Positions 11,240 through 21,600 of a stretch of 45,477 nucleotides of DNA are shown here, piece by piece; the first letter of the stretch is position 1; every line of letters starts with the position of its first letter. A program made the translations under genes and the position numbers. The notes below the pieces were generated by a model that ran no database searches, was not told the DNA's origin, and saw only the letters and a list, made by a program, of their open reading frames with translations. The DNA is from Candidatus Rokubacteria bacterium 13_2_20CM_69_15_1 (GTDB lineage: Bacteria > Methylomirabilota > Methylomirabilia > Rokubacteriales > CSP1-6). Location of the stretch: contig MNCR01000014.1 in assembly GCA_001914535.1 (NCBI GenBank), positions 1 to 45,477 of the forward strand, given 5' to 3'.

Positions 11240-12484
11240 CTACTGCGGCCGGACCTGGCCCTGTAGATTTTGCGCCGGGCGCTGCTGCTCGATGATGCGC
11301 ATGGTCTTGATCACGTCGATCGCCCGCTGGACCTGGATGTCCTTCTTCAAGTCCTCGAGCGGGTCGAGGGACGGCTGACGCGCCGCCGCCTCCTTGGGCT
11401 CCTTGGGCAGCTCGACGACGATGTCCGGCGTGATGCCCTTGCCGTGGATCGAGCGCCCGTTCGGCGTGAAGTATTTCGCGGTCGTCAGCCGGAGCCCCGA
11501 GCCGTCCGAGAGCGGGATGATCGTCTGCACCGAGCCCTTGCCGAAGGTCTGCGTCCCGAGGATGATCGAGCGCTTCCAGTCCTGCAACGCCCCCGCCACG
11601 ATCTCCGACGCCGACGCGCTCCCCTGGTTCACGAGAACCACCATCGGCAGGGTCGGGTAGGACTTCTTGGCGTGCGCCGTGAAGCGCATGTTCTGGTTCC
11701 GCACCCGCCCCTCGGTGTAGACGACGAGCTTGCCGTCGTCGACGAACTCCTCCGTCACCTCGACCGCGGCCGTCAGCAGGCCGCCGGGGTTGTTGCGGAG
11801 ATCGAGGATGAGCGCCTTCATGCCGGCCTTGGTCGCCGTCTCGAGCGCGCCGGAGAGGTCGCTGGGGGTCTGCTCCTGGAACTGGCGGAGCTTCACGTAG
11901 GCGATGCCGCCGCCGAGATCGTGCGAGCGTACCGACTGGACCCTGATCTGCTCACGCGTGATCTCGAAATCCTTGGGCTCGGCCCAGCCCTCGCGGACCA
12001 CCGTGATCGTCACCTTGGTGCCCGGCTTGCCGCGCATCCGCTTGACGGCGTCCGGGAGCTGCATGTCCTTGGTCGAGAGGCCGTCGATCTTGACGATCCG
12101 GTCACCGGTCTGGAGTCCCACGCGGTACGCGGGCGTCCCGTCGATGGGCGAGACGACCGTGAGGACATCGTCCTTCAGCGTGATCTCGATGCCGAGCCCG
12201 CCGAAGCTCCCCGAGGTCTCCACCTGCATCTCGCGGTAGCTCTCGGGGTCGAGGAAGGAGCTGTGCGGATCCAGGCCGCGCAGCGTGCCCTTGATGGCGC
12301 TGTAGATCAGGTCCTTCGGCGGGACCTCGTCGACGTACTGGTTCTGGACGATCGAGAGCACTTCCGTGAACAGCCGGAGCTGCTCGTAGGTCGCGCCGTT
12401 GTCGGTGCCCTTGCTGGCCACGGAGCCGCCGAGCGACAGGGTGAGCACGACGAGGAGCGCGCCAATCACAAATGCCTTCTTCAT
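11240..12484 (-). CDS. S41 family C-terminal processing peptidase (CtpA-like)
   Basis: 414 aa; PDZ segment GLGIEITLKDDVLTVVSPIDGTPAYRVGLQTGDRIVKIDG and catalytic VLVNQGSASASEIVAGALQDWKR..GTQTFGKGSVQ. Confidence 0.95.
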   Translation of the reverse strand: MKKAFVIGALLVVLTLSLGGSVASKGTDNGATYEQLRLFTEVLSIVQNQYVDEVPPKDLIYSAIKGTLRGLDPHSSFLDPESYREMQVETSGSFGGLGIEITLKDDVLTVVSPIDGTPAYRVGLQTGDRIVKIDGLSTKDMQLPDAVKRMRGKPGTKVTITVVREGWAEPKDFEITREQIRVQSVRSHDLGGGIAYVKLRQFQEQTPSDLSGALETATKAGMKALILDLRNNPGGLLTAAVEVTEEFVDDGKLVVYTEGRVRNQNMRFTAHAKKSYPTLPMVVLVNQGSASASEIVAGALQDWKRSIILGTQTFGKGSVQTIIPLSDGSGLRLTTAKYFTPNGRSIHGKGITPDIVVELPKEPKEAAARQPSLDPLEDLKKDIQVQRAIDVIKTMRIIEQQRPAQNLQGQVRPQ

Positions 12485-12512
12485 AGATTCCCCCTCGAAT
12501 CCCTCTCTCGAC

Positions 12513-13718
12513 CTAACCCCGCTGCCGCAGCCACTCCGCCGGATCCTGTGGCTTCCCCTGATAGCGTACCTCGAAGTATAGCCGAGGGCCCGCCAGGGAT
12601 GCCGTATCCCCTACGGTGCCGATCCGCTGCCCCTGGCGCACGTCCTCGCCCTCCCTCACCTCGATCTCGGCGATGTGGGCGTAGAGCGTGTAGTACTCGC
12701 TGCCGTGGTCCAGGATAATCAGATTGCCATATCCCTTGAACCAGCCCGTGTAAATCACGTGGCCCGCGTAGACCGCCGTGACGTCCGTGCCTTCGGCGGC
12801 CTCGATGTCGACCCCATTCCGGAAAGTCCGGGTGCCGAATCGCGGGTGCACCTGGGCGCCGAACGGCACGACGATACGGCCGTCGGTCGGCCACGGGAGC
12901 CGCCCGCGGGAACTGCCGAACCCGACGCCGGGGGGCTCGATACCGCCCTTCGGCGGCGGCACTTTGGCCAGCTTCCGCTGCTTGGCGCCGAGTTCGCGGA
13001 TGAATGCTTCGAGTCGGCGGGAAGCTTCGGTGAGCTCGCCCACCACGCGCTCGTGGTAAGCGCGCTCGTCGCGCACCCTGGCAAGCAGTGTCCGCCGCTT
13101 CGCGGCGTCGCGGTCGACCTCCGCCTGCTCGCGCTGGGCGTCCGCGTGCAAGGCCGCCAGCTCCTGCTGGCGAGCCTCTTCGCGACCCTTGCGATCGGCG
13201 AGCCGTTCCGATGTCCCACGATACTCTCGAATCTGACGAGCGTCCAGGGCCGCCAGGCTCGCGAGGTGGCGCACCGCCGTCGCGCGCGTCACCGGGTCGT
13301 CGCCGCTCAAGATCAGCGGCAGGGCGCCGCCCTGCGCGTGCACCCGGTACATGACCCGGAGCCGCCGGGCGAGCGCCTCTTCTTGGCCCGCGCGGTGACC
13401 CTCGAGGCGCGCGACCTCGGCCCGCAGCGCACCGATGTCGGACCGCGTCCGCGTGATACGCACCTCGAGCCGGGCGACCTCCGCCTGCTTGTCGGCCAGG
13501 CGCTGGTCGATCTGCTCGAGCTCGGCGAGCAGCGAGGTCTCGCGCGCGCGCGCGGCCGCCGCCTTCTCGCGCTCTTCCTTGAGGCGCTTCTGGGTCTGCT
13601 GGAGCTTCTTCTGCTCGCCCTGAAGGGTGTCGTCGCGCTTGGGCTGCGCGCCCAGAGGGATCGCGACCGCGACCAGCACGGCGAGCAGCACGAGGACAAC
13701 GGGGAGGGGCCGGGGCAT
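12513..13718 (-). CDS. Murein hydrolase activator EnvC-like protein (coiled coil + M23/LytM)
   Basis: MPRPLPVVLVLLAVLVAVAIPLGAQPKRD start; coiled-coil repeats; LytM region PFGAQVHPRFGTRTFRNGVDIEAAEGTDVTAVYAGHVIYTGWFKGYGNLIILDHGSEYYTLYAH. The longer ORF to 14453 runs antisense-style through ftsX and is not used. Confidence 0.93.
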   Translation of the reverse strand: MPRPLPVVLVLLAVLVAVAIPLGAQPKRDDTLQGEQKKLQQTQKRLKEEREKAAAARARETSLLAELEQIDQRLADKQAEVARLEVRITRTRSDIGALRAEVARLEGHRAGQEEALARRLRVMYRVHAQGGALPLILSGDDPVTRATAVRHLASLAALDARQIREYRGTSERLADRKGREEARQQELAALHADAQREQAEVDRDAAKRRTLLARVRDERAYHERVVGELTEASRRLEAFIRELGAKQRKLAKVPPPKGGIEPPGVGFGSSRGRLPWPTDGRIVVPFGAQVHPRFGTRTFRNGVDIEAAEGTDVTAVYAGHVIYTGWFKGYGNLIILDHGSEYYTLYAHIAEIEVREGEDVRQGQRIGTVGDTASLAGPRLYFEVRYQGKPQDPAEWLRQRG

Positions 13719-13723
13719 CGCGC

Positions 13724-14602
13724 TCACGATTTCGCGCGGGCGAGCCAGCCGCCGAGACCGCCCATCAGCGCGCCCGCGAGCATCAGGGCGACGAGGTTCG
13801 CCGGAGACAGGAAGGCGAGGCTCCCGAGGCCGAGCGTGAGGTTGACGAGCGGCTCGAGGCTCGGCGCCACGACGGCGTGCGTCGCCACGAGCGCGGTGAG
13901 CGCCAGGACGGCGCCGATCAATCCCTGCATCGTCCCCTGCAGGAGGAGCGGGAGCCGGATCGTCGTCTCGCTGGCCCCGACGAGGCGCATGATCTCCGTC
14001 TCCTGTCGGCGCGCGTGGAGGATCAGCGTCGTGGCCGTCGTCACCGTGAGGAACGCCGCGACCGCCAGCACGGCCCCGATCCCGAGCCCGATGGTCGTCA
14101 GGAGCCGCTGCCACTGCGAGAGCCGCTCGACCCAGTCCGCGCTCCCGGCCACCTCGTCCGCCTCGGGGAGCGACGAGAGGCGCTCGAGGAGCGCGCGCGC
14201 GCCCTCGGGCGTGGCGGCGTCCGCCGCGGGCGTCACCTCGAGCGAGGCCGGCAGCGGGTTGACGGGAAGCTGCGCGACGACACTCGCGTCCTTGCCGAGA
14301 AGCTGCTTCAGGGAGGCGAGCGCATCGGCCTTGCTGATGTAGAGGACCCCGGCGACGCCCGGGACCGCCTGGACGCGCGCGACGAGAGCCTGGGCCTCGC
14401 GGGACGCGGGCTCGCGCTTGAGGTACACGATGATGCGCACCCGCTCCCGCCACTGGGCCATCGCGCGCTCGAGGTTCAGCGAGAGCAGCCAGAACCCGCC
14501 CAGCGCCGCGAGGGAGAGCGTGATCAGCACGATCGCGCTCACGGCCACGCGCCCGGCCCGCCGGAGATCCCGCACCGCCTCGCCGATCAGGAACCCTAGC
14601 AC
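13724..14602 (-). CDS. ftsX: Cell division protein FtsX (permease-like)
   Basis: 292 aa; MLGFLIGEAVRDLRRAGRVAVSAIVLITLSLAALGGFWLL; adjacent to ftsE. Confidence 0.93.
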   Translation of the reverse strand: MLGFLIGEAVRDLRRAGRVAVSAIVLITLSLAALGGFWLLSLNLERAMAQWRERVRIIVYLKREPASREAQALVARVQAVPGVAGVLYISKADALASLKQLLGKDASVVAQLPVNPLPASLEVTPAADAATPEGARALLERLSSLPEADEVAGSADWVERLSQWQRLLTTIGLGIGAVLAVAAFLTVTTATTLILHARRQETEIMRLVGASETTIRLPLLLQGTMQGLIGAVLALTALVATHAVVAPSLEPLVNLTLGLGSLAFLSPANLVALMLAGALMGGLGGWLARAKS

Positions 14603-14606
14603 GCCG

Positions 14607-15287
14607 TCAGCCCTCGTCTTTCACGACCCGTCCACCCTCGAGCGTGATCGTCCGTCGCCGGAGCGCGCGCGCGAGGTAGGCCTGGTGCGTGGCGAGCACG
14701 ACCGTCGTGCCGCCCGCCCAGATGTCCCTGAGCACGGCGAGGATCTCGTCCTCCATCGTCTCGTCGAGGTTCCCCGTCGGCTCGTCGGCGAGGAGGAGAG
14801 GAGGCCGGCGCACGATCGCGCGCGCGAGCGACGCGCGCTGCGCCTCGCCCTGCGAGAGCTGAGCCGGGTACGCCTGGGCGCGCGCCGAGAGGCCCACGAC
14901 GCGGAGCGCGTCGAACGCGCGCTGGGTGATCTCGCGCTTGGGCGTCCCCAGCACACGGAGAACGAAGGCGACGTTCTCGTAGACGGTACGGACCGGGAGG
15001 AGCTTCGCGTCCTGGAAGACGACGCCGATCGACCGCCGGAGCGCGGCCACCTCGCCGCGCTTGAGCCTCCCGAGGTCATGGCCGAGCACCTCGATGTCGC
15101 CCTCCGAGGGGAGATCGTCACGGTAGAGGAGCCGCAGCAACGTCGTCTTGCCCGCGCCGGAGGGTCCGGTGAGGACGACGAACTCGCCCTTGTCGATCCG
15201 GAGGGAGACGTCGCTCAGCGCAGGGACCTTCACGGGCCCGACCGAGTACACCTTCCAGACGCGATGAACCTCAATCATGGCGGGCAC
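14607..15287 (-). CDS. ftsE: Cell division ATP-binding protein FtsE
   Basis: 226 aa ABC ATPase; GPSGAGKTTLLRLLYRDDLPSEG, LSQGEAQRASLARAIVRRPPLLLADEPTGNLD; likely start at MIEVHRVWKVY. Confidence 0.95.
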   Translation of the reverse strand: MPAMIEVHRVWKVYSVGPVKVPALSDVSLRIDKGEFVVLTGPSGAGKTTLLRLLYRDDLPSEGDIEVLGHDLGRLKRGEVAALRRSIGVVFQDAKLLPVRTVYENVAFVLRVLGTPKREITQRAFDALRVVGLSARAQAYPAQLSQGEAQRASLARAIVRRPPLLLADEPTGNLDETMEDEILAVLRDIWAGGTTVVLATHQAYLARALRRRTITLEGGRVVKDEG

Positions 15288-15307
15288 TTCGATTATAGCG
15301 GCCCGCC

Positions 15308-16783
15308 TCAGATTTTAGAGAGCTTCTCCTCCAGGAGCCGGTTGACGACGCCGGGGTTGGCTCGGCCGCCCGTCGCCTTCATCACCTGGCCGACCAACGC
15401 CTTGGCGGCCGCAGTCTTGCCTCGCTTGTAGTCCTCGATCGCCTTTGGATTCTCGCTGAGGACCCGGTCGATCACCGCGCCCACCGCCGCCGCGTCGGCG
15501 ACCTGCGTCAGCCCCTCGCGGCGCACGATCGTGGGTCCATCCTCGCCGGAGCGGACCATCTTCTCGAAGACGTCCTTGGCGATCTTGCCGCTGATCGTCC
15601 CGTCCTCGATGAGTGCGAGGAGCCCGGCGAGGCGCACGGGGGTGATCGTGGAGCTCCCGATCGCACGCTCGTCGTCGGCCCCGAGCTCTCGCAGGAGCTC
15701 GGACATGACCCAGTTGGAGACGATCTTCGGCTTCGGAAACTCGCGCACCGCGGCCTCGAAGTAGTCGGCGAGCGCCCGGCTCTGCGTGAGGATCTCCGCG
15801 TCGTAGGGCGGCAGGCCGTACTGCGCGACGAAGCGCGCGCGCCGCGCGCGCGGCAGCTCGGGGAGGCCCGCGCGGAGCTCCTCCACCCAGACGCGGTCGA
15901 GCGTGAGCGGGACGAGATCCGGCTCGGGGAAATAGCGATAGTCGTGCGCGGACTCCTTCGAGCGCATCGAGCGCGTCGCCCCCTGGTCGGCGTCCCAGAG
16001 GCGCGTCTCCTGCACGATGCGCTCGCCGGCCGCGAGGGCCTGCGCCTGGCGGCGCACCTCGAACTCGAGCGCCAGCTTCACGTTCCGGAACGAGTTCATG
16101 TTCTTGATCTCGACCTTCGTACCGAGCTCGCGGGAGCCGCGCGGCCGGAGCGAGACGTTCGCGTCGCAGCGGAGCGACCCCTCCTCCATATTGCCGTTCG
16201 AGACCCCGAGATAGACCAGGACCGCCCGAAACGCCTTGAGGTACGCCGCCGCCTCGTCAGGCGAGCGGAGGTCGGGCTTGGAAACGGTTTCCATGAGCGG
16301 GACGCCCGAGCGGTTGAAATCCACGAGGCTCGCCCGGGCGGTCTCGAGCGTGCCCTCGTGGAGGAGCTTGCCGACGTCCTCCTCGAGGTGGAGACGCTCG
16401 ATGCCGATGGTGCGCGACGCACCATCGACCTCGATGTCGAGCGAGCCGTCTTCGGCGAGCGGCTCTTCGTATTGGCTGATCTGGAAGTTCTTGGGCATGT
16501 CCGGGTAGTAGTAGTGCTTGCGCGCGAAGCGGCACGCGGGGTTCACTCGACACTTGAACGCGAGCGCCGTGCGGATGCCGAACTCGACCGCCCGGCGGTT
16601 GACGACGGGGAGCGCGCCGGGCATCCCCTGGCAGACCGGGCACGTCTGGCTGTTCGGCGGCGCGCCGAAGGTCGTCGGGCAGCCGCAGAACATCTTCGAG
16701 CGCGTGCTGAGCTGTGCGTGGACCTCGAGCCCGATGACGACCTCCCAGTCTGTTGGACCGGGGTCCGCGAGTCCGGTTCTCAC
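15308..16783 (-). CDS. gatB: Asp-tRNA(Asn)/Glu-tRNA(Gln) amidotransferase subunit B
   Basis: 491 aa; DWEVVIGLEVHAQLSTRSKMFCGCP, CPVCQGMPGALPVVN, YYYPDMPKNFQISQYEEP; first ~12 residues lie in the repeat. Confidence 0.97.
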   Translation of the reverse strand: MRTGLADPGPTDWEVVIGLEVHAQLSTRSKMFCGCPTTFGAPPNSQTCPVCQGMPGALPVVNRRAVEFGIRTALAFKCRVNPACRFARKHYYYPDMPKNFQISQYEEPLAEDGSLDIEVDGASRTIGIERLHLEEDVGKLLHEGTLETARASLVDFNRSGVPLMETVSKPDLRSPDEAAAYLKAFRAVLVYLGVSNGNMEEGSLRCDANVSLRPRGSRELGTKVEIKNMNSFRNVKLALEFEVRRQAQALAAGERIVQETRLWDADQGATRSMRSKESAHDYRYFPEPDLVPLTLDRVWVEELRAGLPELPRARRARFVAQYGLPPYDAEILTQSRALADYFEAAVREFPKPKIVSNWVMSELLRELGADDERAIGSSTITPVRLAGLLALIEDGTISGKIAKDVFEKMVRSGEDGPTIVRREGLTQVADAAAVGAVIDRVLSENPKAIEDYKRGKTAAAKALVGQVMKATGGRANPGVVNRLLEEKLSKI

Positions 16784-16870
16784 GGAAGGTGGCCTATCCG
16801 AGGTGCGGTGTGGCTCCGTAACTCGGTTCTCACCGGAGGTGGCCTGTCCGAGGTGCGGTGTGGCTCCGTT
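16755..16870. repeat. Dispersed intergenic repeat, copy 3, containing a 50-bp tandem duplication
   Basis: cggttctcacggaaggtggcctatccgaggtgcggtgtggctccgt at 16774-16819 is nearly repeated at 16824-16869 (period 50 bp); flank gaccggggtccgcgagtccgg matches the end of copy 1. Confidence 0.8.
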
Positions 16871-16873
16871 CGC

Positions 16874-18328
16874 TCATGCCCCGCTCGGCCTCCGCGCGCG
16901 CCACGGGGTCGCCTGCTCGTACGCGTACGCGGCGCGCAGGACGCCGGCCTCGTCGAGCGCTCGGCCGATGAACTGCAGACCGATCGGCAGCCCCCCGGCG
17001 CTGAACCCGCACGGCACCGAGATCGCGGGGAGCCCCGTCATGTCCGCCGGGACCGCGAAGACGTCGTTCAGGTACATCGAGAGCGGGTCCTCCTTCTCTC
17101 CGAGCTTGAAGGCGACGTTCGGCGTCATGGGCGCGACGATCAGGTCCACGCGAGCGAACGCCGCGTCGAAGTCGCGGCGCACGAGCGTCCGCACCTTCTG
17201 GGCGCGGCCGTAATACGCCTCGTAGTATCCCGCCGAGAGCACGTAGGTGCCGAGCATGATCCGGCGCTTGACCTCGGCACCGAAGCCCGCCGCGCGCGTG
17301 CGGCTCGACATGCCGATGAGATCCTTCGCGCCGGCGACGCGCAGGCCGTACTTCACGCCGTCGTAGCGCGCGAGGTTCGACGAGGCCTCCGCGGGGGCGA
17401 TCACGTAGTAGGTCGCGAGCGCGTGTGGCGTCGCCGGGAGCGAGACGCGCTCGACCGTGGCGCCGAGCCCCCGCAGCACGTCCACCGCGACGCGGACGGC
17501 GCGCTCCACCTCGCCGTCCATGCCCTCGATGAAGTACTCGTCGGGGAGGCCGAGCCGGAGTCCTCGCACGCCCTGCGCGAGCGTCGCGGCGTAGTCGGGC
17601 ACCGCCGCGGTGAGGCACGTCGCGTCGCGCGGGTCCGCCCCGGCGATCGCCCGGAGCAGGAGCGCCGTGTCCGTGACATCCCTCGCGAACGGGCCGATGT
17701 GGTCGAGCGAGGAACCGAACGCGACGAGCCCGTAGCGGGAGACGCGCCCGTAGGTCGGCTTGAGCCCCACGATGCCGCAGAAAGCGGCAGGCTGGCGGAT
17801 CGAGCCGCCCGTGTCGGTGCCGAGCCCTCCCGCGGCGAGGCCCGCGGCGACCGCGGCGGCGGGACCGCCCGACGAGCCGCCGGGGACGCGCGCGAGGTCC
17901 CACGGGTTCTTGGTCGGCTTGAACGCCGAGTGCTCGGTGGAGGAGCCCATGGCGAATTCGTCCATGTTGCCCTTGCCGAGCATGACCGCGCCCGCGGCGG
18001 CGAGGCGCTCGACGACGGTCGCGTCGTACGGCGGCACGAAGCCCTCGAGCATCCTGGAGCCGCAGGTGGTCGTGACCCCGCGCGTGCAGAGGACGTCCTT
18101 GTAGACGAGCGGCGCGCCGTCGAGCGGACCGAGCGGCTTGCCCGCCCGGTAGCGCGCCTCCGCGTCGGCGGCGGCCCGCAGCGCGGCCTCGCGTGTCACC
18201 GTGAGGTAGGTGCCGAGCTCGCCGTCGAGCTTCGCGATCCGCGCCAGGAAGGCCTCGGTCGCCGCCGTCGGCGTCGTCTCGCCGCGGCGATACGCCTCGG
18301 TCAGCTCGTGGATCGGTCGCCCGGTCAC
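16874..18328 (-). CDS. gatA: Asp-tRNA(Asn)/Glu-tRNA(Gln) amidotransferase subunit A
   Basis: [27 protein letters not shown] from GTG at 18328; amidase signature [36 protein letters not shown]. Confidence 0.97.
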   Translation of the reverse strand: MTGRPIHELTEAYRRGETTPTAATEAFLARIAKLDGELGTYLTVTREAALRAAADAEARYRAGKPLGPLDGAPLVYKDVLCTRGVTTTCGSRMLEGFVPPYDATVVERLAAAGAVMLGKGNMDEFAMGSSTEHSAFKPTKNPWDLARVPGGSSGGPAAAVAAGLAAGGLGTDTGGSIRQPAAFCGIVGLKPTYGRVSRYGLVAFGSSLDHIGPFARDVTDTALLLRAIAGADPRDATCLTAAVPDYAATLAQGVRGLRLGLPDEYFIEGMDGEVERAVRVAVDVLRGLGATVERVSLPATPHALATYYVIAPAEASSNLARYDGVKYGLRVAGAKDLIGMSSRTRAAGFGAEVKRRIMLGTYVLSAGYYEAYYGRAQKVRTLVRRDFDAAFARVDLIVAPMTPNVAFKLGEKEDPLSMYLNDVFAVPADMTGLPAISVPCGFSAGGLPIGLQFIGRALDEAGVLRAAYAYEQATPWRARRPSGA

Positions 18329-18330
18329 CC

Positions 18331-18624
18331 TCAGTCCTCGAGGATCCGCGGGACGCGGAAGAACTCGCCGACGCGGTCGGGCGCGTTCCGGAGCATCTCC
18401 TCCGGGGCGAAGCACGGCACGACCTCGTCGTCGCGCATCACGTTGACGAGCGGCACGGCGTGCGACGTCGGCTCGACGCCGGTGACGTCGAGCGCCTTGA
18501 GCCGGTCGATGTAGGTCAGGATCGAGGTGAGCTGCGCACGCATCGTCTCGAGCTCGGCTTCACTCAGCTCGAGCCGCGCGAGCCGCGCGACGTGCAGCAC
18601 CTCGGCCGGCGTGATGGACGGCAT
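18331..18624 (-). CDS. gatC: Asp-tRNA(Asn)/Glu-tRNA(Gln) amidotransferase subunit C
   Basis: 97 aa [59 protein letters not shown]. Confidence 0.95.
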   Translation of the reverse strand: MPSITPAEVLHVARLARLELSEAELETMRAQLTSILTYIDRLKALDVTGVEPTSHAVPLVNVMRDDEVVPCFAPEEMLRNAPDRVGEFFRVPRILED

Positions 18625-21600
18625 CAGATCTCCTCGAGCTGAGCGTACTGGAGCGAGAGCTGCTTCCGACCGACCGAGGCGAAACGCACCGTGACGAGCG
18701 TGTCAGCGCCGCTCCGCTCGACACCGACCACGAGCCCCTCACCCCAGCGACCGTGGCGGACGCGCGCGCCGACCTTGAGGGGCAGGTCGTCGTCGCTCGC
18801 GTCGGCGAGCGACGCCTCCGCGTCGGGCGCGGCGGGCGCGCCGGCACGGTCCGCGCCGCCGAGGAGGGCGAGGTGTTCCGCCGGCATTTCCAGCAGGAAG
18901 CGCGAGGGCTCGCCCAGACCGTAGCCGTGCGCCCGGCGATGGAGGGCGTAGGAGATCCAGAGCCGGACCTTCGCGCGCGTGATCCCGACATAGCAGAGTC
19001 GCCGCTCCTCCTCGATCTCGTCCACGGAGTCCATCGAGCGGGCGTGCGGAAAGACCCCCTCCTCCATCCCCGTGAGGAAGACGACAGGGAACTCGAGCCC
19101 CTTCGCCGAGTGGAGCGTCATGAGGGTGACGCCGCGCGTACCATCCGGCAGCTCGTCGACGTCGCTCACCAGCGCGACGCCGTCGAGGAACCCTTCGAGC
19201 GTCGCGGTCTCCGGCCCCCGCGCATAGTCCTCGGCCGCGGCGATCAGCTCCTCGAGGTTCTCGAGCCGCGCCTCGGCCTCCGACGAGCGCTCGGCTCGCA
19301 GGTCATCGCGGTACCCGCTCGCGTCCAGGACCTGGTCGATGAACGCGGGCAGCGGCGCCGTCTCTCTCTCCGCCGCGAGGCGCGAGAGGAGCGCGGCGAA
19401 CTCCTCGAGCGCGTGCCGGGGCCTGCCGGTGAGGTCGGCCGGCGGCGTCGCCGCGAGCGTGAGGAGCGGCCGCCCCTCGCGGGAGGCCACCTCCTCCAGG
19501 CGCGTGAGCGTGGCGCGACCGATGCCGCGGCCCGGCGCCTGGATCGCCCGGCGGAAGGCGACGTCGTCGGCGGGGTTCACGACGAGCCGGAGATACGCGA
19601 GCGCGTCCTTGATCTCCTTGCGCTCGTAGAAGCGCACCGAGCCGACGATCACATACGGGATCCCGCCCCGCCGGAGCGCATCCTCGAGCACCCGCGACTG
19701 AGCGTTGGTGCGGTAGAACACGGCGATGTCGTCCCAGGCGGTGGAGGCGGCGCGCGCGGCCAGGATCGTCTGGGCGACGAAGTTGGCCTCCTCATGCTCG
19801 TCCCAGGCGCGGTACACCGCCGCGCGCTCGCCCTCGCCGTTGTCGGTCCACAGCGCCTTGTCCTTCCGCGAGACGTTGTGGGCGATGACCCCAGAGGCGA
19901 GGGCCAGGATCCGCTTCGTGGAGCGGTAGTTCTGCTCGAGCCGGATCACCCGAGTGCCCGGATAGTCCGTCTCGAAGTCGAGGATGTTCCGGATGTCGGC
20001 CCCGCGCCACCGATAAATCGAGTTGTGGACGATCACCTCTCCAGCTGCGTAATTGCGGAAGTCCTCGATCGTCAGGTCGTAGACGAACCCGCGGTACCGA
20101 CGGAACTCGACCGACGCGACCCGCACCTCCCGAACCTCGCCGGCTTTCAGGATGGGGATCGCCATGCCGAGACGCACGTGGCTGGCAGGCATGAACTGGA
20201 ACGCTTTGCGGGGCGTGAGACGGGCGCGCCGCACCACTTCCATGGCCGCGCCTACGCATAGGCTCCGGGCGAACTCGAGCCCCTTGTCGTAATCCTTGCG
20301 CGAGGTCTCGATTCGCCAGGTCCGTCGCTTGCCGCGCCGAGGCCGGGAGACGAGCGAAACCGCTTCCCAGAGGGTCTCGTCGGAGCTTATGAGCTGAATC
20401 CGGTGCTCGTGCCACTCGTACTGCCTCGGGTCCCCGAACATCGTGAAGTTGACGATCTTTCGCGAGCCTTCGCGAGTGAGCGCACGCGCACGGTGATGTG
20501 GGTAGTCGGGGAATAATCGAAGATCGGCCATCAGGCGCTCGGCCCGAGCCCGAGTATCGACGTCCTGGTAAAGCCGGTCCACATGGTCCTGGGTGAGCGC
20601 CATTCGACGGCCGCGGACGTGGAACACCATGGTCGGCAGACCGTACTGCGCCGCGAAGTACGACTCGAGGTACCTAGCGTCGGCCAGCGAGTCGCAGACG
20701 GCCAGGATCCACAGCCTGTCCGCGACCTCGTGGGTGGTCCGCATCTGAATCCCGGGCACGATCGCCTTGTCGTCACCGGACCTGGCGCCCCGGGTGACTC
20801 CGACACGATAACCGAGCCTCCCTTGATACATCAGATACACGTAGTATCGCTTCGGGTCCGGGTCGACGCGGGCAAACAGCACGTGATTCGGAGTCGCAAC
20901 GAGCTCCTGCCCGGCGTCCGTCGTGATCGCGACGACGAGCCCGTCGAACTCGCTTCGACGGACTGCCTGGACGCGAGCCGTCCGTGCGCTACCCCAGCCG
21001 GCCCCAGCGATGATCCGATCGCCTTCGCGGATCTTCTCGACGGGCCTCGGGCCTCGGGGCGTCTCGATCAGCGTCCCCTCGACGACGCATTGGTCTGCGT
21101 CACCGACCACGCAGACGTTCCGGCGCTCGCCGGTGAGCTGCCGAATGATCCGGTACTGGGCGCGGTTTGTGTCCTGGTACTCGTCCACGAGCACGTGCGT
21201 CCAGAGCCCGCGGTACCACGCGAGCACCTGGGGCGCCTCCGCGAAGAGGCGCACGGTCAGGAGCAGGAGGTCGTCGAAGTCCACGGCGGCCGCCTGAGCG
21301 AGCCGCTCCGCGTAGCGGCGGACGAGCGCCGCGATCCGCTCCTCGCGCGGCCCCCGCGCCGCCCGCTCGATCTCCTCGAGCGAGACCATCTGGTTCTTCG
21401 CCGCGCTGATCCGCTGGACGAGCGACGCCGGCGTCCACGTCCGGTCCGTCATGTCGAGCTCGCGCATGCACTCCTTCACGAGCTGGAGGCGGTCGTCCTC
21501 GTCGTAGATCGTGAAGTGCGGCGGATGGCCGATGTGTCGGATGTGCGCGCGGAGAATCCGCACGCACGCCGAGTGGAACGTCGCGATCAGGGGCGCCCGG

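Noticed and set aside
12513-14453. Full 646-aa version of the EnvC-like ORF
   Set aside because: Its first ~245 codons overlap ftsX out of frame; the signal-peptide start at 13718 is much more likely.
16774-16870. Two 50-bp repeats as a minimal CRISPR
   Set aside because: Units are directly adjacent, without unique spacers of constant length, and related sequences occur at other loci; no cas genes.
15944-18514. 856-aa plus-strand ORF across gatB/gatA
   Set aside because: Antisense to gatB and gatA; also passes through the intergenic repeat, whose translation (GVRESGSHGRWPIRG...) only reflects the repeat.
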